Origin: Dryomyza anilis
Lineage: Eukaryota; Arthropoda; Insecta; Diptera; Dryomyzidae
DNA length: 64,000 nucleotides
Assembly: GCA_951804985.1 (NCBI GenBank)
Contig: OX638133.1
Location: 52,314,791-52,378,790, forward strand
Direction of reading: 5' to 3'
Shown: positions 9,875-20,691 of the stretch, in pieces
Numbering within the stretch: position 1 is the stretch's first letter
Layout: each line of letters starts with the position of its first letter
The notes under the pieces: generated by a model
Told to the model about the DNA's origin: nothing
Database searches by the model: none
What the model saw: the letters and a program-made list of their open reading frames with translations, nothing else
Position numbers and translations under genes: made by a program

Positions 9875-10407
9875 TGTTACGAATAGAGGTAATTTGCCCC
9901 ATAGTGCAAGCAATCCACAATAATTAATGAGACGCAAGACAATTCAGCGCACTAAGCATGTGTTAGAAAGAGACGGAAGATCATTCAGCGCACTGAGGCA
10001 GTGTGCGATAAAGAGATGGAAGATCAGCGCATTAAAACACATGAGTGCGAATGAGATGCCAATAGCATGTGTCATTCACGAAACGAGTAGAAGGTTCTCG
10101 AAACAAGTCGAAGCTTGTAGAAACGTGTCGAACTGATCCATGCAGTATATAAGGGAGCCGAATCTGAGGTACTTCACTTCAGTAGTGATTGTAAAGTGGT
10201 CGAGGGCATCTCGTGTGATAATTGTCAAGTTAAATTGTGGACATGCAGCAGTTGTTAGAATTTGTTATTAGTAAAGTTGTTTATTAAAGTGAATTAATAA
10301 AGTTAATTGTTATAATTTAAACCAAACATAAGAGTGTTTTTATTTTGTACACAATCCAGCGATACGAACTCGTAGAACAGTTTTCCATAGACTGAATTTT
10401 CGTAACA
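9875..10407 (+). repeat. Complete 3' LTR
   Basis: It is 533 bp, starts TGTTACGAA and ends TTCGTAACA, an inverted pair with the usual TG...CA ends. It has a TATATAA box at 10146-10152 and AATAAA-type signals near 10298. It directly follows the purine-rich tract that primes plus-strand synthesis. Confidence 0.85.
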
Positions 10408-10554
10408 ATATGTTACAATACCAACAGAAAATTTTAATTGCATTTGAATAAACTATTTCTTGGCAATTTACTTGGTTAAAACTATGTTTTGAAACACAGA
10501 AAATGCTAATCAAATCTAAATACAACGTATGTTCGCTACGCTCGTCTTAATTCG
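10408..10554. other. Intervening AT-rich DNA
   Basis: Nothing recognised between the LTR end and the tandem repeats. Confidence 0.4.
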
Positions 10555-10915
10555 ATAATTTTTCTGACGAAGTTGGCGACGTTGTTCAGCATTTTCTATC
10601 TACGCCATCTTTTGTCATCGTTTGAACATATTGATGTTTAAAATCAAATAAAAAAGAAATTGATTTAAATAAATGTATTCTTCCAACATTTTTCTTGTAT
10701 ACGAAGTTGGCACTCGTTGAGCAGAATTTTCTACCTACGTCTCTTTTGTCGTAGTTTGAAGTATGTATAGGGTCATTTTAAACATACTGATGTTTGAAAA
10801 CAAAAAAAAAATTAATTCCAATGTAAATAAAGGTATTCTTGCAGCTCTCTTCTTGTATACAAAGTTGACACTCGGTGATCGGCATTTTCTGCGTACGTGT
10901 CTTTTGTTGTTCGTT
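10555..10915. repeat. Tandem repeat, about 2.5 units of 130-160 bp
   Basis: Each unit contains CTTGTATACGAAGTTGGCAC (diverged in the first and third units), then a TTTTCTACCTACGTCTCTTT-like segment and a TTGATGTTTAAAATCAAATA-like segment before an AAATAAAGGTATTCTT end. Units begin near 10555, 10691 and 10850, and the last is cut short. No coding potential. Confidence 0.7.
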
Positions 10916-11962
10916 GAGAAAACGTGTTCGCGTCGGTAATAATTTTGTTATTTGTAAATTAAATAAATATATAAATAAATATATAAATTAAATAAACAAA
11001 AAGTACAAATAGTAACAGAGTATAATATAGTGCAGTATATAATTTCTGAAACTAATGTGAAAAAACCACAAATAAAAAATCAGTGTTTCGATTTTCAAAC
11101 AGAATTTGGCATGTTTTTTTACAAGCCTCACTTTTACTTGCAGTTTTAAACGAATTATTTATTTATGCATTTAAAAATTTTAATATGAATTCAATTATTA
11201 TAAATTCCCACTGTGCATGTTTAAAGATTTTTAATAAAAATTAATAAAAAAACATTTTATTTTATTTTCAGGATTTCTTTCCAAAAATATTTAAATATGT
11301 TTCTTTGCAAACACACTACTTTTTGAACTGAAACAACTGATGTTTCACTGGAAACATATTTATATTCAGGTCGTTCAAAATCATGTTTTATTTTGAACAT
11401 ATTTATGTTTCGGTTCAAATATTTATTTTGTTTGGATGTATTTATTATTATGCTTCCATTAAAACATACTCCATTTTGAGGGGCAACATTAAAATGTTTC
11501 CGAGATATTATAGTGTAAGTCAGAGCTCATTATAACACTGTTCAAGTCTCAATACAACCCTGTTTACAAATGATTTATCAGTCAATTATATATTATGTTT
11601 ACATAAAATTCCAAACGTTAATGCCTGCAAAATTATGTTTGGGAGAGCCCTTTTTTTTTGCAGTAGTATATGTCTCTTGCCCACACGTCTGTGTTTGCTG
11701 CATCCGCTTTTTAAGCCATATCTCTGCGCTTTAGTTTATGAAAATTCAAAAAATAATGTATTTTCCAACCAAATATCAATCATTTTTAAAGTCGCCTCTC
11801 GACTCACCAACCCAGCCGGCCAAACTATCATAAACGACCTCGTAAATGATAGCAAATATTCGTAAATAATGAATAAAACAATCGTATACGAGAATCGTAA
11901 ATGATTCGAAAACGCATACAGTTTCGTTCTTAATTTGTCCATCGTAAAGAGGTATCATAAAC
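10916..11962. other. AT-rich intronic or intergenic DNA
   Basis: No gene, transposon end or RNA was recognised. Repeated short phrases such as GAAACATATTTAT and AACATATTTATGTTTC occur at 11350-11420. From 11810 the CGTAAATGAT-type words of the following palindromic segment begin. Confidence 0.4.
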
Positions 11963-12752
11963 GATGTGAGTAAATTCATACTAAAATGAAATTGGAACAT
12001 GTCAAAATGAAACGATTCAAACGTTCAATATTTTACAGAAACACTCATATATAATAAATTTTCGATTGTTTATGATCGTAAAATACGATTATATGCTCGA
12101 TATAAACGATGTTTTTTGTTCGTAAACGAACTCGTTTTTATTATTTTTTACGATTAAATTTTAATCGTAAATGATAATCATTTTTAACTCTTTTACGAGC
12201 TTTTTCCTACTTTTTTAACGATACAAAAAAAAATTACGTAAATGCATTTAAATTTTATATTAAGCTCCCAAATGCATTTACATACTTCATAATTACAGCA
12301 AATGATATAAAGTTTTCTGCAAAACAACATATTTAATCTTGTTAAAAATATTGAACATATTATGTATTTTATTAAATGAACTTTTGATTAGAAAAACAAT
12401 AATAAATATTGACAATCTTTTTTTACGATTTAAACACTCGAAAAATACGAGCCATCGTTATTTACGAGCAAAATATGATTGTTTTTTTCATTGGCATTTA
12501 TCATCGTTTTTTACGTGCAAAATGATCGAAATTTATGATTATTTTGAATCGTCAAATGATTGTAATTTACGATAATCATAAAAAATGTGTGTAGGTGCCG
12601 ACTGGGAAGTCAAAAGCTAGTGAGAAAAAAATAATCGTTTCAAAACGATTCGATTTATTTGTAGAAACAGTGATGTGAGTAAATTCCTACTAAAATGAAA
12701 TTGGAACATGTCAAAATGAAACGATTCAGACGTTCAATATTTTACAGAAACA
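11963..12752. repeat. 81-bp direct repeats flanking a palindrome-rich segment
   Basis: Copies at 11963-12043 and 12672-12752 are nearly identical (GATGTGAGTAAATTC, then CTAAAATGAAATTGGAAC, then TTCAATATTTTACAGAAAC). The roughly 630 bp between them is dense in CGTAAATGAT/ATCATTTACG words on both strands and contains the perfect inverted pair TTACGATTAAA ... TTTAATCGTAA at about 12147-12170. This looks like a foldback-type insertion or a duplication around one; the mechanism is not established. Confidence 0.65.
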
Positions 12753-12884
12753 TTAAAAATGAAAATGACGTCAAATCGACAATAGTTGTCGACAACTGCG
12801 ATCGAAAACAAATACAGAAACGAGCTACAGATAGGGCCAAAGATTTTACGAAGAATCTTTCTCTCGAACGCTCCCAGTACTCTC

Positions 12885-13199
12885 TCATCGGTGGAGGCCA
12901 TAAAGTAGGACGGGCATGATGAGTGACTTGTAGAGCGTTATTTTTGTCCGGCGAGAGAGGGCTCTACTTCTCAATTGCCTACTGAGCCCAAAGTAGCATA
13001 TGTTGGCAAGAGTTATTCTCCGTTTGATCTTCAGGCTGACGTCGTTGTTGCTGTTTATGTTGGATCCCAGATTGATGAAGTTCTTCACAATGTCGAACTT
13101 GTGGGTGTCAAAATCAGCTTTTTGTCCAAGACGCACGGACTCTTTTTTGCTTGTTGACACAAGGAACTTCGTCTTGTCCTCGTTCACCGCTAGACCCAT
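12885..13199 (-). pseudogene. RT thumb fragment, LINE family A
   Basis: A 104-residue frame reads GLAVNEDKTKFLVSTS, FINLGSNINSNNDVS, IKRRITLANICYFGL, then TLYKSLIMPVLLYG. This is the standard order after the YADD box in non-LTR reverse transcriptases. It ends at a frameshift; a further FERK-type C-terminal piece continues to about 12820. Confidence 0.75.
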
Positions 13200-13372
13200 T
13201 CGACCCGACTCTTTCTCCAGGAGAATGCTGCGCTGACTGCTCGTGTGCTCCTGCCAATGATATCAATATCGTCGGCATATGCGAGCAGCATGACACTTTT
13301 GTTGAGGATAGTGCTGCTTTGACGGAGTTCGGCAGCTCGAACTATTTTCTCCATCAATAAGTTAAAAAAGTC

Positions 13373-13849
13373 TCACGATAGGGAGTCACCCTGTCTGAAA
13401 CCTCGTTCGGTATGAAATGGCTCGGGGAGGTCTTTTCCTATTCTAACTGAGAAAAGTGTGTTGCGCAGGGTCATCTTGCAAAGCCTTATAAGTTTCGCAG
13501 GTATACCGAACTCAGACATTGCGGCTGATAATCGTTCCCTTATCGGATTGTCGAAGGCGGCTTTATAGTCGGCTAATAGGTGGTAGGAGTCGATCTGTTT
13601 TTCTAGGGTCTTTTCCTGGATTAGGCGCAATGTGAAAATCTGGTCTATGGTGGATTTTCCAGGTCTGAAGCCGCACTGATAAGGTCCAATCAGTCTGTTG
13701 ACGATGGGCTTCAGTCTTTCACATAATACGCTCGATAGAACCTTGTATGCGATATTGAGTAGGCTGATCCCACGGTAGTTGGCGCAGATAGTGGGATCCC
13801 ATTTCTTAAGGATTGGGCAGAGTACACTGAGGTTCCAGTCACTTGGCAT
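13373..13849 (-). pseudogene. Reverse transcriptase fragment, LINE family A
   Basis: A 158-residue open piece covers RT fingers and palm: W(N)LSVLCPILKKWDPTICAN, NYRGISLLNIAYKVLSS, GPYQCGFRPGKSTIDQIFTL, a DYKAAFDN box (first catalytic Asp region) and RGFRQGDSLS. After this the frame shifts; the palm YADDID box follows at about 13258-13285 and the thumb in the piece below. It is part of the broken element 12820-15345 and is not expected to be active. Confidence 0.8.
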
Positions 13850-14103
13850 GCTTTCATCCGATCATATTTTGCTTACGAGCTCGTGCATGCACTCTATTGG
13901 CTTGTCGCCTCCGGTCTTAAACAACTCAACAGGCTGGCCATCTTTGTTGTTTTTCAGCCGAGCAATGGCTCTTCTGACATGGTCGGGTGGCGGAATCGCA
14001 ACGTCGTCATCAAGTACTGGGATTGCCGGGTTTACTTCTCTATCGGTGAAATTGTTGTCATAATCACCGGTCAGCAGTTTAGAGAAGTGATCCCTCCATA
14101 TCT

Positions 14104-14403
14104 TCAGTGTGCTCTTGATATCTGTAGCTGGATTCCCGTTCTCATCTTTCCGGTTAGGCGTCTTATTTTCTCGAAGAATTTTCGAGCCTCATTCCTGTCC
14201 CCATGCATCTCAATCTCCTCACACACGTCTTTCTGTCTCTCTTTTTTAGACGTCTCTCTTCCCTCCTCTTCTCTTTGTATCGCTCGTTCGCAGCTCGCGT
14301 AACTACTACTGCAGGGTGGATTTGTACGCAGCGTCTTTTTCTGCAGTGGCCGCGCGACATTCTTGGTCATACCAATGATTCCTCGGGGGGCGTTGGAATC
14401 CAA
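14104..14403 (-). pseudogene. Endonuclease-RT linker fragment, LINE family A
   Basis: A charged 99-residue piece (ERAIQREEEGRETSKKERQK, then a NEARKFFEKIRRLTG segment) lies between the endonuclease and RT of the minus-strand LINE. The ARKFFEKIRR type of helix is common in front of LINE RT domains. It has no other recognisable domain. Confidence 0.55.
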
Positions 14404-14975
14404 GCACCTCTTCGGCAGCCGTACGCATAGAGCAGGAGATATGGGTCCACTGCGCGCTTATATCATCGAGAGGAGGAGTTGTTTGTCTAAGCAGGTGTGA
14501 GAGTCGAGTGGAAAGGGATTGCGTTGTCTCTTGTGTTTGCAGCTTTCCGACGTCTAGATTTCTCTGCCTTTGGTTCCGTTGGTAATGGCTGCTACAAGGT
14601 AATGATCCGAGTCCATATTGGCAGCTCGGATAGTGCGTACGTCTATCACGCTCGAAGCGTGCCTTCCGTCAATGACAACGTGATCAATTTGGTTTCGAGT
14701 TTTTTGATGGGCTTGTGGATATCGAAATGTTCGAATCTACTGCTACTAACTACCATGTTTCGTGCTGCGGCGAAGTCGATTTGCCTCGTTCCGATATCGC
14801 AAGTGTTGGCATGGAGGCTAAATTTTCCGAATGTGGGACAATAGCACGATTTTGATATCGTGGCGAGGGCAGCGCTCGCATGCGTTGTCTAGGCGCTCGT
14901 AGAAGCGCTCTTTTGTCTCGTCATCTTTCTCGTTCGTCGGAGCGTGTGCAAAAAATTAGGCTGATGGGGAAATAT

Positions 14976-15332
14976 TTAGCATTGATGCGGATTGTTGCCA
15001 GTCTTTCGTCTTGAACCTAGAGACAAGGTGGCGGAGTCTATTGCCGACCACAAAACCACATCCAAATTTGTGTCTCTCCGCATAGCAACTGTAGTAGATA
15101 TCACAGGACGCTTGTTTCGAGCAGACTTATATTTTTCGAGGACATCTGCCAGCTGGATAGAGGCACCCTCCCTATAATGGGTCCAGACATTCCAGGTGCA
15201 TATCCGTAATTCATGGTCCTTAAAACGTTTGCGTGGGTCGTCATCGTGGTAATAGGTCGTTATCCGAGGCTTCTTTTTTGTTTTCATTGGGCGCATAGGT
15301 TTTTTCCGTGGTGGGACCCAAAACCAACGCAC
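14976..15332 (-). pseudogene. Endonuclease N-terminal fragment, LINE family A
   Basis: A 118-residue piece has LRICTWNVWTHYREGASIQL, then ADVLEKYKSA. RICTWNV with the Asn is the first catalytic motif of the AP-like endonuclease. Soon afterwards the frame departs from the expected DITALQEMRW text, so it is broken. The basic N-terminal tail rich in Lys/Pro (RKKPMRPMKTKKK) precedes it. Confidence 0.65.
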
Positions 15333-15345
15333 GAACCCTCACTCT

Positions 15346-17129
15346 GAGGGTGATGCTCGCCACTCACTTTAGCCGACTTCTACACCAGGTGGTGTAGAGT
15401 GCCGTTTCCAGGGACTTCCACGAGGAGGTCTTCCACCGAAATGGAGGTGTCACCATTTGACAATTTGCCAATTCTGGTGACCAGTGAGTTGACTTGAGAC
15501 GACACCGACAAGGATTGCGCTGGCTTCGCCATGTTGAAGCGCTCAGACACGTTGCCTTGTGATAATCGCCCCCATTAGCATCACTGCAAGGAATAAGGCA
15601 AGTCTCCTTAATAGTACACAGAGCTCAGAAATTGCCTTTGTTCGGGGAGGAAGTAGTGAGATGTAGTCCCAGTAATCTGAGGCGACAATTAGATGTTTAC
15701 GTCCACTATCGCTTTCATATTACAGTTTAGCTGCAACTAGGTCTTGTCCACAGAACCTAGTGGCAGGAAAGTGTTTCGATACTATGAGACAGCTTCTGGG
15801 CCTTGCAACTTGCTCATCCTATAGTATCCTGCAGTGTAGCCAACTAGTTAAAACTCGTAAAATAAGTAGTTAAAAAATACCGCTACTTGTTAAAAATCGA
15901 TCAAATTTTTATATAATGAATTGGTACGTGTTCATGTCATGGGAAAAGACAATTGTCGTACTCAGCATAAGGTTTGAACTAGTTGTACTACTAGTATGTG
16001 ACATACCAGTAGAATTCTTGTTTTCTCGGTCGTAACATTTCCTCGGTCAATTTTTTGTGAACAATTTTAGATGTTTGGGCGGATGGTCGAGTGCCAACGA
16101 AATGTTTTTTATTCGTCACTTTTCGCTAATTTTGAGAGAAATGTTTTATTTTTAAATTTGGAACGACATGGCAAAGTAAAATTCTCCCGAAAGATGGTTT
16201 CAAACTAGTCTCAAAACTGGTATATTGTGTCACATATGAACTGGTTGGGTTTTAATTAGTAAATATAAATATAAGACTATACCAGCTATTGTTACTGAAA
16301 TAAAATAAAAGAATGCCTACGTGACTTCGCAGCAGCCCGTTATGATTTTCGAAGATGCATACATAATATTTCAAATACTCATACATTAAATAAAATAAAT
16401 GTATGAACTACATAACTGCGTAGGTGTTAGATTTAAAATAAATGTATACATTTAATTCAATTTTGAGTGTTTTACTTCTCAACTCTACTTGAATAATTAT
16501 AATATAAAATAAATATACTGCGGTAACAGTATCCTTTTTGTATATGTAACAAAATTAATGTAACAAAAATTCTGTATTTTTCTGAAAAAATAAATTGGGA
16601 TTATGTCATCTTTTTCTTTGGGATTATGTCCCCACCCTTGTGTCCCCCTCCTTGGTGTTATATCACGTCACCCAAAGTATAACATATAATTTAATAGTGA
16701 AGTATAATATATAATTTAATTGTTTCTAAGTGTTTTTCTACATTAATTCCCGTGTTGTCATAATGGCGTATATTTTACGAAAAAGTTATCGCATTAATTA
16801 TTTTAAGTGTAGTGATGTTAAGATATAAATTTTAATAACCTATTGATCTTATTCGAAATCATTAAATTTAAATTTGGCAATTTTTTTGTATGTACCATTT
16901 TGCTTTTGTTCATGGTACATAAAAAGGATTTGCTTTTGTTCATGTTTTAGGCACGGCTTAAAGTCAAAAGATTGTGCCAATATACAAATGGTTTATAAAT
17001 TAATAATGTATCTGCACAGTCCCATCATTTAGAATAAACGAAATATTTCGTGAAAATGTAAATTTTCGTATTTTAAAAAATCTGAAATTAGTATGAAAGA
17101 ACAAATAAATAACGCTTTTTTATTTTTAG
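15346..17129. other. sxc intron upstream of the first recognised exon
   Basis: 15346-15840 is relatively GC-rich and probably LINE 5' sequence. 15841-17129 is AT-rich and shows no gene or clear transposon. The end (TTTTTTATTTTTAG at 17116-17129) is a good splice acceptor for the sxc exon. Earlier sxc exons were not recognised in the window. Confidence 0.45.
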
Positions 17130-17340
17130 GACTTCTTGAATTGGCTCATAGGGAATACCAAGCAGTGGATTATGAAAATGCTGAAAAACACTGCATGCAG
17201 TTATGGAGACAGGATAGCACAAACACAGGAGTTTTGTTGCTTCTTTCTTCTATTCATTTTCAATGTCGACGTTTAGACAAATCAGCTCAGTTTTCGTCTA
17301 TGGCTATTAAGCAAAATCCACTTCTAGCGGAAGCATATAG
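17130..17340 (+). CDS. sxc: sxc/Ogt exon: first TPR repeats of O-GlcNAc transferase
   Basis: This exon encodes about 70 residues of the TPR superhelix of nucleocytoplasmic O-GlcNAc transferase, which adds single GlcNAc groups to Ser/Thr of nuclear and cytosolic proteins and is needed in flies for Polycomb repression. Visible stretches are [56 protein letters not shown] and [12 protein letters not shown], matching the animal family almost residue for residue. A polypyrimidine stretch and TTTTAG precede it (phase 1 start); it ends AG|GTAATT in phase 2. The next exon at 40982 begins with T, restoring a Ser codon and SNLGN. No stops or shifts. The catalytic domain lies outside the window. Confidence 0.97.
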
Positions 17341-17449
17341 GTAATTTACAGAATATTACTTCCTGTTTTTAAGACCAAAATATGAAAAATTGTGTATATA
17401 ATTTGAATTTAAAAATTAATTGTTTATGTTTTACGACCTCTTGATAATT

Positions 17450-18174
17450 TTAAGATATTGTCTTAACGTGCTCAAGGTACAATCAGTACAAATTGGGTGT
17501 TTTATACCAACAAATAAAACAATTGGCAAAATGCATTGAGTGGCAGATCGTACATCTGTTTCAGAGGCAGCCAAGCCTCTTCATCAGCGACCTTTCTCTG
17601 CAGCTTCTACATTTCAAGTCGTTAATGTTTTCCTTTTCCAATGAACACAATAATAATTATGTGCATTGAAGAAAGAACCAAAAGAAAAGAATGCAAAAAT
17701 GGCATCAACTCAAGATTTTGCCAAAGTTGTTGTTGCGTGCAGCAATTTGCTACATATAGGCTGCAGAGTTTCCACAGAATCAAATAGAATTAAAAAATAT
17801 AAAAAATCCTTTAGGTTTTAAACGCCGTGCACTGGTCGTAAAACAAAATCAATTAATTGTTAACGCAGATTCTGTGGAAACTCTGCAGCCTATATGTAGC
17901 AAATTGAGTTGATGCAGTTTTTGCATTCTTAGCATTTTGTTCTTTCTTCAATGCACATCATTTTTATTGTGTTCATTGGAGACGGAAAACTTTAGCGACT
18001 TGAAATGTAGAAGCTGCAGAGAAAGATCGCTGATGAAGGGGTTTGGCTGCCTCTGAAACAGTTGTACGATCTGCCACTCAATGCATTTTGCCAATTGTTT
18101 GTTGTTTTATTTGTTGGTACAAAACACCCAATTTGTACTGACTGGACCTTGAGCACGTTAAGACAATATCTTAA
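17450..18174. mobile_element. Foldback element with about 330-bp inverted arms
   Basis: The left arm 17450-17781 and right arm 17868-18174 are inverted copies with modest divergence, separated by an 86-bp loop. Both outer ends read TTAAGATATTGTCTTAACG outward, which is itself nearly palindromic. Inner ends are TCCACAGAATC and GATTCTGTGGA. A TTAA sits at each border, but whether it is a target duplication or part of the end is unclear. There is no coding capacity. RNA across it would fold into a long hairpin within the sxc primary transcript. Confidence 0.85.
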
Positions 18175-18608
18175 TGTTTAAAAATGTTTAAAATTGAGAC
18201 TATAGCCCTAAAAATAAACTGGTTTTACAGTACAAACCTTTAGTCTCATGACAACTTGGAATGCTCTGGAATGGTGGACCGCTATCAATTTTTCTATGCT
18301 AAACAAAGTGCAGAGATATGCTACAATAGTATGCAATACTAATTCTGTGGCTCTAAAACTTGAGTTCTGATTATATTTGATATACATGTTCTATATGGTC
18401 AGTGAACCAAAAATGTATTATAAAACCACGAAGAAAAAACCCGTTTACAGATCGTTTGCGGCAAAGACATTTCTTTTGCACGAGCTCCAACTTTGCTAGC
18501 AACAGTTAACATGTTTACTTTAAAAAATACTTATTCTGAACGAAAGTTCTTTTGCCCTCAATGACATTTATATTAAACGTAAATGGTGTAGTTTAGAATG
18601 GTGTAATG

Positions 18609-19383
18609 CAGGGTTTAAAACAACTGAAATGTTGCAATAGCAGTAGTAACTGCTGTGGCTGTGACTATTGAATATACAACAGTGGTCATAGCACATTTCT
18701 GAAAAAAATATCTATGACAGTCACCAGTAGCAAAACCAATTTTAATGACTACTGCTGCTGCTATTTCATTTTTCACATTGTTACGACGACAGTTGATGTT
18801 CGGTTTTTGTGTATGGCTGTGGCAGTCAAACACAACTACCGATAGTCGTTGTTCGGTTTTTGCAAAATAGCCGACAGTCGTTATCCGGTTTTTTGCAAAC
18901 AACTATTAGCAGAGTTGTCGGCTAATAGTTGTTTGCACGCGGCGAGCTGCAGTGTCCACTCGATGTTATTGCTTGGAACACATGACAACAACAAAAACTG
19001 ATAGTTTCATGTGTGTTCTTGCTATGGGTCTTACGCAGCCGCGTTGAACAATTCACGAACCAATGCTGTCGTTTCTGAATATGAACTACGACAGTAATTC
19101 GCAGCAACCGAACAATGACCGACTACTCGGCTAATAGTTATTTGCAAAAACCCAAACAACGACTGTCGGCTATTTTGCAACAACGGAACAACGACTATCG
19201 GTAGTTGTGTTTGACTGCCACAGGCATACACAAAAACCGAATATCAACTGTCGTCGTAACAATGTGAAAAATTAAATAGCAGTCACAGCAGAAGTAATTT
19301 TTGAAAATGTGAAAATTGTGACAGCTCAGCATAATCATATTTTCGTTGCTTTTGCTATTGTGTTGGCAGCATTTTAAACCCTG
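18609..19383. mobile_element. hAT-type foldback MITE with 8-bp target duplication
   Basis: The ends are CAGGGTTTAAA and TTTAAACCCTG, and the arms are inverted copies over about 300 bp (for example GACGACAGTTGATGTTCGGT on the left against its complement at about 19240-19256). Flanks are GTGTAATG (18601-18608) and GTGTAGTG (19384-19391), an 8-bp target duplication with one change. CAGGG ends and 8-bp duplications are the hAT hallmark. No transposase frame is present, so it depends on another element. Confidence 0.88.
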
Positions 19384-19439
19384 GTGTAGTGCATGCTCAA
19401 TTTAGTAAACCGATTCCTGTTATTTTACCATAGCCTCTC

Positions 19440-19970
19440 CTAAACATTGCCTAGTCTCACTATCGGGTTGGTGAACTCAGTTAACCCGAACTATCAGCTG
19501 AAGATCGGGTTTCAACCTCCGTGGGAGGTCTGGTCGGGCACAAACCAGGCATGGATTTTGGGGGTTGTGCGTTGGGCTTATAACCAGCCATATAAAAAGA
19601 GCCGATCAATGAAAACAGACAACATGCTTCGGATGCACTCTGATATGCACCAGGAATGTGCTACTATCCAGCTGGTTGATGTCCTCAAAAAATACAAGAC
19701 TGACATCACCGCAATCGAGGAAATGCGATGGATAGGGTCGATCGACTGGTAACAATCCGCATCAAGGCTAAATACTTTCACATCAGTATAATTTGTGCGC
19801 ACGCTTCGACGAATGAGAAGGACGATGAAACCAAAGAGACCTTTTACGAGCGGCTCGATTACGCCTATGAGCGATGCCCCCCTGACACGACATCAAAATC
19901 GTAACTTTACTGTCAAGGTGGGAAATCTTTGAATCAACAGTCGGAAAATTCAGCCTCCACGACTAGTTGT
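19440..19970 (+). pseudogene. LINE family A endonuclease fragment
   Basis: One frame (19447-19752) contains CATIQLVDVLKKYKTDITAI followed by EEMRWIGS, the second conserved block of the AP-type endonuclease of LINE family A. Further on ERFYERLDYA-like text (about 19838-19870, in a shifted frame) matches the same region of the minus-strand copy at 12820-15345. It ends in unrelated DNA. Dead fragment. Confidence 0.7.
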
Positions 19971-20051
19971 TTTACGCGTACTGTACATTTGGTAAATTAA
20001 AAAATTCCATATTAAAAACACTATTACTTTTATACTTATTCTTTTGTATAT

Positions 20052-20538
20052 TTATACCATACACTAAGAGTGAAAGGGTATATTCACACAGTTTGGTACG
20101 CCGTTTGTAACACCCAGAAAGAAGCATATCCGGTATGGAAAAGTATATATATTCTTGATCAGCATGACTTCATGAGTTGATTTAGCGATGTCCGTCTGTC
20201 TGTATGTCAGTCTGTTGAAATCACGATTACAGAAAAACTTATTGAGCTAGATAAATGAAACTTTTAATTTATATTACTCATATATATATACGCTGTCTGT
20301 CAGTGTCAAATGAACATGATCGGTTTATTGTTACCTGTCAACCGACCGTTTATGTTCAAATACCTCATTTAAAACTTACAGGTGAATTTTACTTATTTTT
20401 GTTCAAATATATATTTACTTATTTATGTTCAAATATATAATAATATTAATAATGTTACCCGCGAACCGACTTGTGGATCGATATTCGTTACTTAACCCAT
20501 TTGTACATATGGGTACTCAATTAAGAGGAAAATCTTAA
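20052..20538 (+). mobile_element. Mini-me/DINE-1-like element, diverged copy
   Basis: It begins with the hairpin TATACCATACACTAAGAGTG ... AGGGTATA, then GGTATGGAAAAGTATATATA, the core CTTGATCAGCATGACTTC, a short GTCTGTCTGTATGTCAGTCTG tract, and later degraded counterparts of the CCATTTGTA...ATGGGTA box. The 3' box CCAACTGGT is not found, so the right end is lost. Confidence 0.75.
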
Positions 20539-20691
20539 CGTAAGCTTCCCTACTGGTGATATTAGCCACAAAATAGATTTCACAGTACAATGGGGATATA
20601 GTTTGTCTGAGTGTTGTGGATCTTAGTAGATATTCCAAAAAAAAAAAAAAAAGCTTCGCTACTAGTTTTATTTCATGTTGTGTTGTAGAGC

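Larger units (their letters stand above)
6774..10407 (+). mobile_element. Internally deleted Gypsy-type LTR retrotransposon (tRNA-Leu primed)
   Basis: The element has a truncated 5' LTR (6774-7022), a primer-binding site (7024-7041), a broken gag start (7053 onward) carrying a MITE, a long open frame (8385-9863) joining the gag zinc-knuckle region to integrase ends, a purine-rich tract GGTGGAGGGCAG (9863-9874) and a complete 3' LTR (9875-10407). Protease, RT, RNase H and the integrase catalytic core are missing. The two LTRs share their last 250 bp, including TATATAA boxes at 6791 and 10146 and AATAAA-type signals. It is non-autonomous; the Gypsy subgroup is not determined. Confidence 0.85.
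12820..15345 (-). mobile_element. Non-LTR retrotransposon, family A (EN-RT), decayed
   Basis: Reading the minus strand from 15345 down: LRICTWNV at the start of an AP-type endonuclease, an ETKERFYERLDNACERCP segment (about 14880-14930), QIDHVVIDG and the catalytic DSDH (about 14600-14700), a charged linker, then the reverse transcriptase (NYRGISLLNIAYK, RGFRQGDSLS and a YADDIDI box at about 13258-13285) and the thumb region. Several frameshifts and stops break it. Other fragments of the same family lie at 19440-19970, 39436-40380 and 40505-40840. The clade (RTE-, I- or Proto2-like) cannot be fixed by eye. DNA up to about 15840 may be its 5' untranslated part. Confidence 0.8.

Noticed and set aside
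12695..12919. 74-codon plus-strand frame
   Set aside because: It starts in the 81-bp direct repeat and runs into the minus-strand LINE end; no domain.
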